A stretch of 64,000 nt of DNA from Alphaproteobacteria bacterium (GCA_033344895.1 JAWPMN010000001.1:620001-684000); one strand, 5' to 3'. Counted from the first letter of the stretch, positions 50,332-59,350 are shown. The notes: generated by a model not told the origin, from the sequence alone. Program-made: numbers and translations.

Positions 50332-51169
50332 AACCGGCGCAAAGCGCGGCATAGTCCGGCTCCGTGTCCGGATCCAGCAACCCGTGCCGGATAAAGAAAT
50401 GGATCAGGACCGCGGCGCAATTGAACTTGAACCTGTCCGTATCGCGCACGATCGCCATCACCTCCTCGACCGGCATCAGATGAAACGCCGCGACCTCGCC
50501 ATCCGACGGGACCGGGATGAAATCCTCTGGCAGTTCCAGATCATAGAGGAACATTTCGTCCGGTTTGAGACCGTCGGTCGCCTCATGCCGGTAGCAGATC
50601 GCACCGACCGGCACCGCTCGGCGGGCCAGATCCGCGCCGATCGATGCCTCCTCGGCGCATTCCTTCACCAGATTGTCGAACAGCCCCATGCCTTCCGGCT
50701 GGCCGCCCGCGACCGTATTGTCCAGTTCGCCAGGATAGGTCGGCTTGTCGTGCGCCCGTTCCGCGATCCAAAGATGCAGCCCGTCCGCCCGCCGGACATA
50801 GCCGTTCACATGCAACCCCCAGGACCGTATGCCCAGCAATGCACAGGCGGCACGTTCGATTCCCATCAGTGGCTCGGCCCCGAATTTGGCGGCCACCGCA
50901 TATCGCTCCCCCCGCCAGGCCCGGATATGGCCGTCTGCGGCCAGATCCCTCAAGGCACCGTCCAGCGCCTCGGTCGCCGTGTCGTAATCGTTCAGCGTCA
51001 GGGCGAGATCGACCCGGCACTCCGCGACGGAAAACACAGCCGGGAAGCGGCCCAGCAGGTCGAGCTTATCCTCGCGCACCCAGCCGATCCGAGCGCCCCG
51101 CCCATAGAGCGGCTTGTAACGCGCCAAATCGGCATTGTTGCAGGCCGCAATCCTGTCCAGATACGCCAC
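50303..51169 (-). CDS. DUF4743/Nudix hydrolase
   Basis: 288 residues. The N-terminal DUF4743 domain (MAYLDRIAACNNADLARYKPL, VGWVREDKLDLL; landmarks) precedes a Nudix domain around residues 130-260, whose box reads GGQPEGMGLFDNLVKECAEEASIG, with Lys in place of the usual Arg of REUXEE. This architecture is shared with thiamine-pyrophosphokinase-related Nudix proteins. Substrate is likely a nucleoside diphosphate derivative such as oxidised thiamine diphosphate. It converges on and overlaps gluQRS. Confidence 0.87.
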   Translation of the reverse strand: MAYLDRIAACNNADLARYKPLYGRGARIGWVREDKLDLLGRFPAVFSVAECRVDLALTLNDYDTATEALDGALRDLAADGHIRAWRGERYAVAAKFGAEPLMGIERAACALLGIRSWGLHVNGYVRRADGLHLWIAERAHDKPTYPGELDNTVAGGQPEGMGLFDNLVKECAEEASIGADLARRAVPVGAICYRHEATDGLKPDEMFLYDLELPEDFIPVPSDGEVAAFHLMPVEEVMAIVRDTDRFKFNCAAVLIHFFIRHGLLDPDTEPDYAALCAGFNLGSPPVP

Positions 51170-51250
51170 TGTGGAACTGCGCTCCCTTTCAGACCAAGGC
51201 CTCTTGGGTCCAATCCGTTTGAGCCGAACCGCAAATGCCTGGAGGACCCG

Positions 51251-51577
51251 TCAGGCGGCGCGACCGGCGCTCTTGTCACAAACCAACACCGACCGGACAC
51301 CGACCGTCTGAGACAGGACCGCCGCCACGATATCCCGCCCCTGATCGTCCAGGCCGCTGACCTGCATGTCGATCAGCAATACGGGATCGCTGCCCTCCTC
51401 TCGCAGGGCATTGACCCGGTCGACGACCAGGCCGCGCTTTGCGACGGGCCCCAGGACCCGGGAAAGCATGCCCGGATCGGCATCGGCGGTCACGGAAAAA
51501 CAGGCCGTCTGAACGGTCGGAGAAACACGGGGCGACAGCCGGGGCTCTCGGCCCTCGGCACGCAACATCGTCAACAT
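51251..51577 (-). CDS. ACT domain protein
   Basis: 108 residues. The ACT fold is seen in ACFSVTADADPGMLSRVLGPVAKRGLVVDRVNAL, DPVLLIDMQVSGLDDQGRDIVAAVLSQTVGVRSVLVC (landmarks DPGMLSRV, GVRSVLVC), similar to the acetolactate synthase small subunit IlvN but far shorter. It may bind an amino acid and regulate a partner enzyme. No biosynthetic gene is adjacent. It is preceded by a GC-rich spacer and stands alone between the Nudix gene and the AEC transporter. Confidence 0.78.
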   Translation of the reverse strand: MLTMLRAEGREPRLSPRVSPTVQTACFSVTADADPGMLSRVLGPVAKRGLVVDRVNALREEGSDPVLLIDMQVSGLDDQGRDIVAAVLSQTVGVRSVLVCDKSAGRAA

Positions 51578-51741
51578 GGGAAACCTCTTCTCGATACGGG
51601 TAGCGGCAAACGCCCGGCACCCCCAGCCGCGTCAATCGCGGGGGGCCGGGTCCGTAATTCGCCCGATCACGATCGGGCGCCCGTATGAGAAGGTCGTGTT
51701 CATGGCCTGTTTATACGCCGGGCCCGCGCGCCGTGCAACGA

Positions 51742-52677
51742 CTACAGGCTAAACAGCCAGAGGATCACCCAGGAGGTGAACACCGACCCGACCGTGGCCA
51801 GGAAGATCGATGTCGTGGCCAGAGCTTGGGCGGTGCCGTAGCGTTGGGCGAAAAGATAGACCATCACGCCGGTCGGCTGGGCGGCGGTTATGACCGCGAT
51901 CTGCACCCAGACCGGATCCAGGTCGAAGATAAATGTTCCAGCAAGATAGACCAGTGCCGGAAAGATCGCGATCTTCAGCGACACCTGCGCCAGGGATTGA
52001 ACCACCCGACCCGCGACGCCATAGCGTTTCAGCGATGCGCCCAGCACGAACAGGGCGCAAGGCAGAACCGCCCCCTGGAAGGTTTCCGCGATCCGGGCAA
52101 CCGGGGTCGGCAGAATCAACCCCGCCAGATTGGCGGCCAGCCCGCAGCCGAGCCCGATCAGGATCGGATTTCGGACCAGGCCGAGCATGACCTGTGCCGG
52201 AACGCCGGCCAGTCCGTTCCCGGCGCTGCGGGCAAGTTCCAGCATGATCGTCGTGCCGGTGAACAGCATCAGGCCATGCACGGACAGGATCAGGAAGAAC
52301 GGCAGGGCCGCAGCCTCGCCATAGGCCAGAAGGATCAGCGGCAGGCCCAGCAGCACCGTATTGGAAAAGGCGCTGCCCATGCCGGTCAGGATCGCCCCCA
52401 TCGCATCCCGCCCGAACAGATACCGCCCCATCGCCATTCCCAGCCCGTAGACGGTAAAGGCCGGCAGGTAATAGGAGCCGAACAGGTCCCAGGGCATCCG
52501 ATCCGGCAGATCGGTCGTGGCGATTGTCCGGAACAGCATGAAGGGGACGGCGTAATTGAAGACAAAGTTCGACACGCCGGATTCCGCCGATTCGGTGAAC
52601 CAGCCCATGCGGGCGGCGGCATAGCCGATCGCGGCGATGCCGAAGACCGGCAGCAGAACGTTGACGACGATATCCAA
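51742..52677 (-). CDS. AEC family transporter (auxin efflux carrier-like)
   Basis: 311 residues from a TTG at 52677 (GAGGA about nine bases upstream), the usual length of AEC carriers; upstream ATG starts would add an unrelated Arg/Gly-rich segment. Ten membrane segments are predicted, including VLLPVFGIAAIGYAAARMGW, MLFRTIATTDLPDRMPWDLFGSYYLPAFTVYGLG and the conserved NTVLLGLPLILLAYGEAAA (landmarks). AEC carriers export organic acids such as malonate or malate. A functional link with malonyl-CoA decarboxylase elsewhere in the window is possible but speculative. Confidence 0.85.
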   Translation of the reverse strand: MDIVVNVLLPVFGIAAIGYAAARMGWFTESAESGVSNFVFNYAVPFMLFRTIATTDLPDRMPWDLFGSYYLPAFTVYGLGMAMGRYLFGRDAMGAILTGMGSAFSNTVLLGLPLILLAYGEAAALPFFLILSVHGLMLFTGTTIMLELARSAGNGLAGVPAQVMLGLVRNPILIGLGCGLAANLAGLILPTPVARIAETFQGAVLPCALFVLGASLKRYGVAGRVVQSLAQVSLKIAIFPALVYLAGTFIFDLDPVWVQIAVITAAQPTGVMVYLFAQRYGTAQALATTSIFLATVGSVFTSWVILWLFSL

Positions 52678-52814
52678 GGGCGGCAGTCCTCTAGGGGTTG
52701 CGCCCCTGATACCCCCTGCGCCGGTCGTCCGGCAAGCCCCACCCCTTGCGGTCGCGTCGCGCGCGTGCCATCTATCGGCCATAGGTGCTTGGCCTGACGA
52801 AGGAACGATCCGGC

Positions 52815-53108
52815 ATGGCGGACCTCTGGATTTTCGGGCGGAAACCCGCCGCCCTCGTGCGCCATCGGCATGGCGGTTTCAACGCCACCTTTCCCATGAA
52901 TGGCGATACGGTTGTCGAACAGGCAGGCCTGACCCTGGCCCGCGACGCGGCGCGCGAAAAGGCAGAGCGCGCGGAGGCCGAGCGTCCGCCGCGTGTCGAC
53001 GGTCGTGACGCCCAGAATGTGCTGTCCTTTCAGCCGCGCGCCAATCGCGGCACCCGCAATGCGCACAGCCCCCGCCATGGCGGCCGCCCGGCCCCGTTCC
53101 GGGACTGA
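52815..53108 (+). CDS. Small hypothetical protein upstream of mcd
   Basis: 97 residues from the ATG at 52815. Basic with Arg-rich stretches (RDAAREKAERAEAERPPRVDGRD and GTRNAHSPRHGGRPAPFRD; landmarks) and a more hydrophobic N-terminus MADLWIFGRKPAALVRH. No family recognised. AAGGAACG lies upstream. It ends 9 bases before mcd and could be translated with it, but the low complexity leaves doubt that it is a real protein. Confidence 0.5.
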   Translation: MADLWIFGRKPAALVRHRHGGFNATFPMNGDTVVEQAGLTLARDAAREKAERAEAERPPRVDGRDAQNVLSFQPRANRGTRNAHSPRHGGRPAPFRD

Positions 53109-53117
53109 CGCGCGACC

Positions 53118-54761
53118 GTGATTACCCCCGAAACCCGACAGACCGTCCTCTCCGGACTGGAAGCCCTCGCTACCGGCGCAATCGGGGCACTGCACGCCCA
53201 CTGCACCGATCCGGAAACGGGCAAGGTCGACGCGCTTCGCTTCGAACACGCCCAGCACCGTGCCCATGGCACCGCATGGCTGGTATCCCATATCGCCGGA
53301 CTGACCGCGCTGGATGCCTGGGCCGGCCGGCTGGAGGAGAGCGACCGCATGGGCCCGGTGGAGGCCGGAATCCTGCGGATCGGATTTGCGGAGTATCTTG
53401 CCCGTATCCTTTATGGCCTGCCGATGAGCCAGACCGAAATCGCCCGCCCCGCCGCGCTGGGTCTGGGCGATGCGGCGGCGGAAATCGCCGCGGACCCGGT
53501 GGTGCAGGCACTGATCGAGGATGCCGACCTTCCGGAGATCCGCGCCGCGACCGCCTTCGCCATCGCCCGGCACGGATTCAGCGACCCGGCGGACGATGAC
53601 GAAGACATCGTCATGATGCGCGATCAGTACCGTCGCTTCGCAGAGGCGGAAATCGCACCGCATTGTCACCAATGGCATCTGAAGGACGCGCTGATTCCGG
53701 ACGAAACCGTGGATCGCGTTGCCGAACTAGGTACCTTTGCCGTGACCATCCCGGAAGCCTATGGCGGGCTGGGTCTGTCGAAACGGGCCATGGTCGCGGT
53801 GACGGAGGAACTGTCTTCCTATCACCTGCCCACGGGGTCTCTGGCGACCCGGCCGGAGATCGCGGGCGAACTGATCGGACAGTCCGGCACGGAAGAGCAG
53901 AAGCAACGGTTTCTGCCGGGTATCGCGTCCGGCGCCATCCTGCCGACAGCGGTCTTCACGGAGCCGGATATCGGCTCGGACCTGGCGCATCTGTCCACCC
54001 GCGCCGTCCGCCGGGGGCCGGTCTATCAGGTTTCCGGGGCCAAGACCTGGATCACCCATGGCGGGCGCAGCGATCTGATGACGCTGCTGGTCCGGACCGA
54101 AGCAGGCAGCAAGGATCATCGCGGCGTCTCCATGCTGCTGGCGGAAAAGCCGCGCGGAACGGTTGCCGACCCCTTCCCAGCGGAGGGCATGCGCGGCGGG
54201 GAGATCCGCACGCTGGGTTATCGCGGAATGAAGGAATACGACATCGCCTTCGACAATTTCGAGGTGCCGGCGACGAACCTTCTGGGCGGCAGCGAAGGCG
54301 AAGGGTTCCGGCAGTTGATGGCGACGTTTGAATCCGCGCGCATCCAGACGGCAGCTCGCGCGGTCGGCGTGGCGCGCAATGCGCTGCGGCTCGCTATCGA
54401 CTACGCGACGACCCGCAAGCAGTTCGGAAAGCCGCTGATCTCCTTCCCCCGGATTTCGGACAAGATCGCGCTGATGGCGGCCGAGACCGAAATCGTCCGG
54501 CAACTGACTCGCTTCGCCGCGGTGTCGAAGGATACCGGACGGCGCTGCGACGTCGAGGCGGGCATGGCGAAGCTGGTCGCCGCGCGGGCGGCCTGGGCGG
54601 CGGCCGACGATGCGCTGCAAATTCACGGCGGGATCGGCTATGCCGAGGAAACCGAAATCTCCCGGGTCCTTGTAGATGCACGGATTCTGAACATATTCGA
54701 AGGGACCGGCGAAATTCAGGCCCAGGTCATCGCCCGCGGCCTGATGAGCCGCCGCAACTGA
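53118..54761 (+). CDS. mcd: (2S)-methylsuccinyl-CoA dehydrogenase, ethylmalonyl-CoA pathway
   Basis: 547 residues. An N-terminal extension of about 160 residues, characteristic of Mcd, precedes an ordinary acyl-CoA dehydrogenase of about 385 residues. Landmarks are ILPTAVFTEPDIGSD, VSGAKTWITHGGRSDLM, ESARIQTAARAVGVARNALRLAIDYATTRKQFGKPL and the C-terminal YAEETEISRVLVDARILNIFEGTGEIQ (landmarks). Mcd oxidises (2S)-methylsuccinyl-CoA to mesaconyl-CoA with electrons going to ETF. It implies the ethylmalonyl-CoA pathway for acetyl-CoA assimilation instead of a glyoxylate shunt. Other pathway genes are not in the window. Confidence 0.88.
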   Translation: MITPETRQTVLSGLEALATGAIGALHAHCTDPETGKVDALRFEHAQHRAHGTAWLVSHIAGLTALDAWAGRLEESDRMGPVEAGILRIGFAEYLARILYGLPMSQTEIARPAALGLGDAAAEIAADPVVQALIEDADLPEIRAATAFAIARHGFSDPADDDEDIVMMRDQYRRFAEAEIAPHCHQWHLKDALIPDETVDRVAELGTFAVTIPEAYGGLGLSKRAMVAVTEELSSYHLPTGSLATRPEIAGELIGQSGTEEQKQRFLPGIASGAILPTAVFTEPDIGSDLAHLSTRAVRRGPVYQVSGAKTWITHGGRSDLMTLLVRTEAGSKDHRGVSMLLAEKPRGTVADPFPAEGMRGGEIRTLGYRGMKEYDIAFDNFEVPATNLLGGSEGEGFRQLMATFESARIQTAARAVGVARNALRLAIDYATTRKQFGKPLISFPRISDKIALMAAETEIVRQLTRFAAVSKDTGRRCDVEAGMAKLVAARAAWAAADDALQIHGGIGYAEETEISRVLVDARILNIFEGTGEIQAQVIARGLMSRRN

Positions 54762-54771
54762 CAGGAGCCCC

Positions 54772-55584
54772 ATGCTACGCAAATCTGCCACGCCGTTTCT
54801 AACCGCCCTCGTTCTTGCCGGATCGTCGCTTTGGTCCGCGGCAGCGGCGGAACCGGTTCGGCTGGTGCCCTACACCGCCACCTACTCGCTGCATCTTCTG
54901 GAGACCCGGGTCGGCGACATCGCCGCCGTTGATGGCAGCATGGACATCTCGGTCATTCGCGGTTGCGAGGCCTGGACGTCGCAGAACCAGCTGACGATGA
55001 GCGGGGGCGCCATCGACAACCCGTCCATCGAGGTCGATGCCGAAAGTATGATCCGCGAGGACCTGGAAGGGCGCTGGATGGAGTTCGAATCCTCCGTTCG
55101 GGTCGGCGGCAACCTGCAGGAAGCGATCAGCGGACGCGCGGAGCTGGACGAGGATGGCCGCGGCACCGCAACCTTCAAGAAGCCGCGCGAGGTCAGCTTT
55201 CCTCTGCCGAAGGGAACGACCTTTCCGATCACCGCCGCGCGGGACGCGATCGACCGAATCTGGAACGACGGCGCCCGTCTTGTGAACTATCTGATGTTCG
55301 ATGGCGAATCCCCATCGCCGATGCGGGGCACCGACATTGTGGCCGGGACACCCGACCCGATCAGCCGATCACTCGACGATCCGGACAAGCTGGTTCAGGG
55401 CGACCTCCGCCGCATCGTCACGACCCTGTTCGAATTCTCCGATACGGATTCCGAGCCTCAGACCACCTATATCGTCGACATGCTGCCGAACGGCATCGCC
55501 TCCCGGCTGACGGTCGATATGGGCTTCATGGTCGTGGAGTCCCGCCTGATCGAAATCACCGCCGTCCCGGAGCCCAATTGCTGA
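54772..55584 (+). CDS. eipB: EipB/DUF1849 periplasmic protein
   Basis: 270 residues with a signal peptide ending near SAAAAEP. The DUF1849/EipB pattern is present: VPYTATYSLHLLETRVGDIAAVDGSMDISVIRGCEAW, SVRVGGNLQEAISGRAELDEDG, FPLPKGTTFPITAARDAID (landmarks), with conserved Cys in GCEAW and the terminal PNC that form a disulfide in the known structure. EipB is a beta-spiral periplasmic protein needed for envelope integrity in Brucella. It lies 10 bases after mcd and may be co-transcribed. An inverted repeat CCGTCCG/CGGACGG at 55596-55628 follows the stop. Confidence 0.88.
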   Translation: MLRKSATPFLTALVLAGSSLWSAAAAEPVRLVPYTATYSLHLLETRVGDIAAVDGSMDISVIRGCEAWTSQNQLTMSGGAIDNPSIEVDAESMIREDLEGRWMEFESSVRVGGNLQEAISGRAELDEDGRGTATFKKPREVSFPLPKGTTFPITAARDAIDRIWNDGARLVNYLMFDGESPSPMRGTDIVAGTPDPISRSLDDPDKLVQGDLRRIVTTLFEFSDTDSEPQTTYIVDMLPNGIASRLTVDMGFMVVESRLIEITAVPEPNC

Positions 55585-55668
55585 GCACAGCATTCCCGTC
55601 CGGCCGGCCGCTTGGCCTTGTCGGACGGACCGGCTAAAACCGGGGCACCGCAAAAGAAGGAAAGAACC

Positions 55669-57045
55669 ATGCAGTGTTTCGTCGCGCGCACCGACGATAC
55701 GACGCGCCGCCTCAGCGCCGTCGCCAAGGACGACTACGATCGCTGGCTGAAGGATCAGCCGGACCGGATTCGCGGCTGGCTGGACGGTATGGGCGTGAAG
55801 GCGAAGGCGGGCACGATCAGCCCCCTGCCGGACGACAATGGCGCCCCGACGGGATTTCTGCTGATCCTTGAGAAGGCCGACGACATCTGGTCCTGGGGTG
55901 CTGCCGCCGCCCGCCTGCCGGAGGGCCGTTATACCCTGGACCCCGTCCCCGCAGACAAGGATGCCGCCTATCGCGCCTGCCTGGGCTGGGCGCTCGGCAG
56001 TTACCAGTTCGATCGCTACAGAAAGCGCGAAGAGCCGGTGCGTGAACTTGTCTGGCCCGAGAATGCCGACCGCGGTGCCGTCATGGCCACCGCCGGGTCG
56101 ATCTATCTGACGCGCGATCTCGTCAACACGCCGGCGTCGGACATGGGCCCGGGCGAACTGGCCTCCGCCGCAAGCGCTTTGGCCCGTGACTTTGGCGGCG
56201 CCTGCGAGACGGTTGTCGGCGACGATCTGCTGCGCGAGAACTTCCCGATGATTCATGCCGTCGGCCGCGCCTCGTCACGTCCGCCGCGCCTGATCGACCT
56301 GCGCTGGGGCAAGCCGGCGCACCCGAAAGTGACACTGGTCGGCAAGGGCGTCTGCTTCGATACCGGCGGACTGGACCTGAAACCGTCCGGCGCCATGCTG
56401 ATGATGAAGAAGGATATGGGCGGTGCGGCCCAGGTGCTTGGCCTGGCGCGCATGATCATGGCCAGCAAATTGCCGGTCAATCTGCGCGTCCTGATCCCGG
56501 CCGTGGAGAACAGCGTTTCCGGCGATTCCTTCCGTCCCATGGACATCCTGTCGACCCGGAAGGGCCTCACCGTCGAAGTCGGCAATACAGATGCCGAGGG
56601 CAGGCTCGTCCTGGGGGATGCACTGACCCTGGCCTGCGAGGAGAAGCCGGAACTGCTGATCGATTTTGCCACCCTCACCGGTGCGGCACGGGTCGCGCTG
56701 GGCACCGACCTGCCGGCCCTGTTCACGAATTCCGATACCCTGGCCGACGATCTGACGGACGGCGCCAGGGCAACGCAGGACCCGGTCTGGCGTCTGCCGC
56801 TGCACCAACCCTATGCCAGCATGCTGGACAGCAAGATCGCCGATACGAACAACATTTCGACCGGTGGTTATGCCGGGGCGATCACGGCGGCACTGTTCCT
56901 TGAAAAGTTCGTCGAAAGCGGCATCGAATGGGCCCATTTCGACCTGATGAGTTGGAACGTCTCCTCAAAGCCCGGACGGCCTGAAGGCGGTGAAGCGCAG
57001 GGAATCCGCGCCGTATTCGAAGCGATTCGCGGCCGATTCGGGTAA
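55669..57045 (+). CDS. Leucyl aminopeptidase family protein (M17)
   Basis: 458 residues from the ATG at 55669, with AAGAAGGAAAG upstream. The M17 catalytic domain is clear: the signature NTDAEGRLVLGDAL and the metal site GKGVCFDTGGLDLKPSGAMLMMKKDMGGAA (landmarks VCFDTGGLD, MMKKDMGGA). The N-terminal domain is shorter than that of PepA. It cleaves N-terminal residues in the cytoplasm and may take part in glutathione turnover or regulation. It is followed by an AT-rich gap before the MarR gene. Confidence 0.9.
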   Translation: MQCFVARTDDTTRRLSAVAKDDYDRWLKDQPDRIRGWLDGMGVKAKAGTISPLPDDNGAPTGFLLILEKADDIWSWGAAAARLPEGRYTLDPVPADKDAAYRACLGWALGSYQFDRYRKREEPVRELVWPENADRGAVMATAGSIYLTRDLVNTPASDMGPGELASAASALARDFGGACETVVGDDLLRENFPMIHAVGRASSRPPRLIDLRWGKPAHPKVTLVGKGVCFDTGGLDLKPSGAMLMMKKDMGGAAQVLGLARMIMASKLPVNLRVLIPAVENSVSGDSFRPMDILSTRKGLTVEVGNTDAEGRLVLGDALTLACEEKPELLIDFATLTGAARVALGTDLPALFTNSDTLADDLTDGARATQDPVWRLPLHQPYASMLDSKIADTNNISTGGYAGAITAALFLEKFVESGIEWAHFDLMSWNVSSKPGRPEGGEAQGIRAVFEAIRGRFG

Positions 57046-57146
57046 CGCCGACGTCAAAAGTTCAAAAATTTGCAGCCTATTTTTCCCGCGCCATCGCTTG
57101 CCATCGGGCGCGAACCGGCCCATCTTGAATTTAATCGTTTCAGAAT

Positions 57147-57171
57147 CGTACCGAATCGGCGTACCGAATCG
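57147..57171 (+). promoter_or_regulatory. Tandem direct repeat upstream of the MarR gene
   Basis: CGTACCGAATCG occurs at 57147-57158 and again at 57160-57171, one base apart, about 30-55 bases before the MarR GTG start. It lies in an AT-richer gap with ATCGT/ACGAT-like flanks and may be a binding site of MarR itself or another regulator. Confidence 0.5.
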
Positions 57172-57202
57172 ATACGACATCAAACCAACTCGGAGAAGAG
57201 CC

Positions 57203-57574
57203 GTGAACGCGACACAAGCCCTGGACATCTGGCGCGGAGCCATCGTCGAGAGCGTGAGGCGCGACTCCCCGGATCTGAGCGCGCGACAAATGGCCGTGCT
57301 GACCACGGTCTATCTCAGCGCGTCGCCGCATACGGTGCGCGGCCTTGCCGAAACGCTTAATGTCGCCAAGCCGGCGGTGACCCGTGCCCTGGACCGTCTG
57401 TCGGATCTGGGCCTCGTCCGGCGCAAGCCCGACCCGAACGACCGCCGATCGGTCCTGATCCAGCGCACCGTCAAAGGTTCGGTCTTCCTGAGTGAGTTCG
57501 GCGAACTGATCGTGAAGGCCGCCGAGGAGACGGGGACGGCGGAAATCGAAACTTCGACCGCGCACGCTGCCTGA
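57203..57574 (+). CDS. MarR family transcriptional regulator
   Basis: 123 residues from the GTG at 57203, with GGAGAAGAG upstream. The wHTH core reads LSARQMAVLTTVYLSASPHTVRGLAETLNVAKPAVTRALDRLSDLGLVRRKPDPNDRRSVLIQ (landmarks AKPAVTRALDRLS and PNDRRS), a canonical MarR. The ligand and targets are unknown, but direct repeats lie upstream of its own gene. It converges on the GNAT gene with 8 bases between stops. Confidence 0.9.
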   Translation: MNATQALDIWRGAIVESVRRDSPDLSARQMAVLTTVYLSASPHTVRGLAETLNVAKPAVTRALDRLSDLGLVRRKPDPNDRRSVLIQRTVKGSVFLSEFGELIVKAAEETGTAEIETSTAHAA

Positions 57575-57582
57575 CCGAACAG

Positions 57583-58182
57583 TTAGTCGGCTTTCGCTTT
57601 AACGTGCAGCACCACCCTCTGGACGCTCGGGTCGGCACCATGTGCGGAGCGGCGGAATCCCAGATCGGCGCACATCGACAGCATCGGCTCGTTCTCGTTC
57701 AGCACATCGCCATAAACCAGAACGATGCCCCGTGACCGGGCGAAATCGATCAGGCATTTCATCAGCGCATATCCCAGCCCCTCCCCCTGGTGATCCCGGC
57801 GCAAGAGGATGGAGTATTCCGCCTGCATTCCGTCCGAATCCGAAATCAACCGCGCCACACCGATGATCGCCGCCGGATCGTCCGGATCGATCGCGACAAA
57901 GGCCATCTCGCGCGCATAGTCGATCTGCGACAGACGCGCCGCCAGCCGGTCCGGCAGATGCTTCATGGTATGCAGGAAACGAAACCGGACATCCTGGGCA
58001 TGCGAGCGCGCCACAAGGGTCTGCAACGCGCCCGCATCATCCGGACGGATGAGTCGGATTGCGATCCGGCGTCCATCCTGCAGGAGGACAGTCCCTTCCA
58101 GATGAAGTGGGTACGCCCCGCCCGTTCCGGCGAGTGCAGAGGGGGAAGGGTTGATCTGATAATCAAGACTGCAAACAGACAT
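57583..58182 (-). CDS. GNAT family N-acetyltransferase, Pat C-terminal-like
   Basis: 199 residues. A short N-terminal stretch precedes the acetyltransferase fold: RRIAIRLIRPDDAGALQTLVAR, AFVAIDPDDPAAIIGVARLI, then ILLRRDHQGEGLGYALMKCLIDFARSRGIVLVYGDVLNENEPMLSMCADLGF (landmarks RRDHQGEGLGYAL). The sequence resembles the C-terminal domain of the protein-lysine acetyltransferase Pat and stand-alone relatives. The acceptor is unknown. It begins the minus-strand group with the macrodomain and pyrophosphatase genes, though with a gap of 63 bases. Confidence 0.86.
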   Translation of the reverse strand: MSVCSLDYQINPSPSALAGTGGAYPLHLEGTVLLQDGRRIAIRLIRPDDAGALQTLVARSHAQDVRFRFLHTMKHLPDRLAARLSQIDYAREMAFVAIDPDDPAAIIGVARLISDSDGMQAEYSILLRRDHQGEGLGYALMKCLIDFARSRGIVLVYGDVLNENEPMLSMCADLGFRRSAHGADPSVQRVVLHVKAKAD

Positions 58183-58245
58183 GCGGCACCCACCGATATC
58201 AGTGTTTCCTGCCTACCGTCCGTGCGAGTCCGCCCTGAAATGTCT

Positions 58246-58794
58246 TTATGATTTTTGACTTTCAGCCTCGAGGGCTGATTCGTAAAGCGCCGCCGTCTGC
58301 TTATCGAAACAGCAGAACACCACGAGGTCGATCGCTTCCGTCATCGATAGATAGGAAGTCACCGCCTCGATGGCAATCGCCACCGCCCGTTCGGAGGGGA
58401 AACCATAGGCGCCGGTGGAAATGGCCGGGAAGGCCAGCGTTCGGACGCCGTTTTCTTCCGCCAGGGAGAGGCTGTTGCGATAGCAGGATGCCAGCAGTGC
58501 ATCCTCATCTTCCTCACCGCCCTGCCAGACTGGCCCGACGGTATGGATGATATGGCGCGCGGCCATTCGGAAACCCGGCGTGATACGGGCTTCGCCGGTT
58601 GGACATCCGCCCAGTTTCCGGCATTGCTCCAGCAGTTCCGGGCCTGCTGCCCGGTGGATCGCCCCGTCAACCCCGCCCCCGCCGAGGAGGCTTTCGTTCG
58701 CCGCATTCACGACCGCATCGACGGACAGGCGGGTGATATCGCCCTCCACCACGGTCATGCGCGAGTCGAACGGGGTCGACGGTACGTCCTGCAT
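58246..58794 (-). CDS. ymdB: Macrodomain O-acetyl-ADP-ribose deacetylase
   Basis: 182 residues. Macrodomain with the ADP-ribose loops: DAVVNAANESLLGGGGVDGAIHRAAG near residue 27, GEARITPGFRMAARHIIHTVGPVW, and AFPAISTGAYGFPSERA (landmarks NAANESLLGGGGVDGAI and ISTGAYGFP). It hydrolyses O-acetyl-ADP-ribose and can reverse protein mono-ADP-ribosylation. It sits 14 bases from the pyrophosphatase gene and is close to a GNAT gene, which fits an acetyl-transfer or deacetylation theme, though no sirtuin is in view. Confidence 0.9.
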   Translation of the reverse strand: MQDVPSTPFDSRMTVVEGDITRLSVDAVVNAANESLLGGGGVDGAIHRAAGPELLEQCRKLGGCPTGEARITPGFRMAARHIIHTVGPVWQGGEEDEDALLASCYRNSLSLAEENGVRTLAFPAISTGAYGFPSERAVAIAIEAVTSYLSMTEAIDLVVFCCFDKQTAALYESALEAESQKS

Positions 58795-58807
58795 TTCCTG
58801 CCCGGCG

Positions 58808-59350
58808 TTACTCCGCCGCTTTCCTGAGATTATGGGCCGCCATCGAATCCTCGATCAGCTTGGCCGCTTCGCCGGCTTCACCCCAGCGCGCGATCTTGGC
58901 CCATTTGTTCTTCTCCAGGTCCTTGTAGTGGGTGAAGAAGTGGGCGATCTGGTCGATCAGGATCTTCGGCAGGTCGCGATAGCTGGACACGTCCTCATAA
59001 TAGGAGTGCAGCTTGTCATGCGGAACGGCGATGATCTTCTCGTCCATGCCGCCTTCGTCTTCCATGATCATCACGCCGACGGGGCGGGACCGAACGATAG
59101 CCCCCGGGACAACCGGCACGCGGCCGACAACCAGCACATCGATAGGGTCGCCGTCACCGCACAGCGTATGCGGAATGAAGCCGTAATTCGCCGGGTAGAA
59201 CATGGCGGTATGCAGGAACCGGTCGACGTAAAGCGCGCCGGATTCCTTATCCAGCTCGTACTTCACCGGATCCGCGCCGATCGGCACCTCGATAATGACA
59301 TTAATGTCCCAAGGCGGATTCTCACCGACCGGAATGCTATCAACTCGCAT
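58808..59350 (-). CDS. ppa: Inorganic pyrophosphatase
   Basis: 180 residues from the ATG at 59350, with AAAGGAAA upstream; an upstream ATG at 59431 would add 27 unrelated residues. Family I motifs are MFYPANYGFIPHT, DGDPIDVLVVGR and MEDEGGMDEKIIAVP, with the conserved acidic residues for magnesium. It hydrolyses pyrophosphate to drive biosynthesis. The C-terminal AKIARWGEAGEAAKLIEDS is normal for bacterial enzymes. A promoter-like pair TTATTG/TATTAT lies upstream. Confidence 0.95.
   Translation of the reverse strand: MRVDSIPVGENPPWDINVIIEVPIGADPVKYELDKESGALYVDRFLHTAMFYPANYGFIPHTLCGDGDPIDVLVVGRVPVVPGAIVRSRPVGVMIMEDEGGMDEKIIAVPHDKLHSYYEDVSSYRDLPKILIDQIAHFFTHYKDLEKNKWAKIARWGEAGEAAKLIEDSMAAHNLRKAAE

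Noticed and set aside
55596-55628. CCGTCCG/CGGACGG inverted repeat after eipB as a terminator
   Set aside because: No T-tract follows; the pairing may be incidental in GC-rich DNA.
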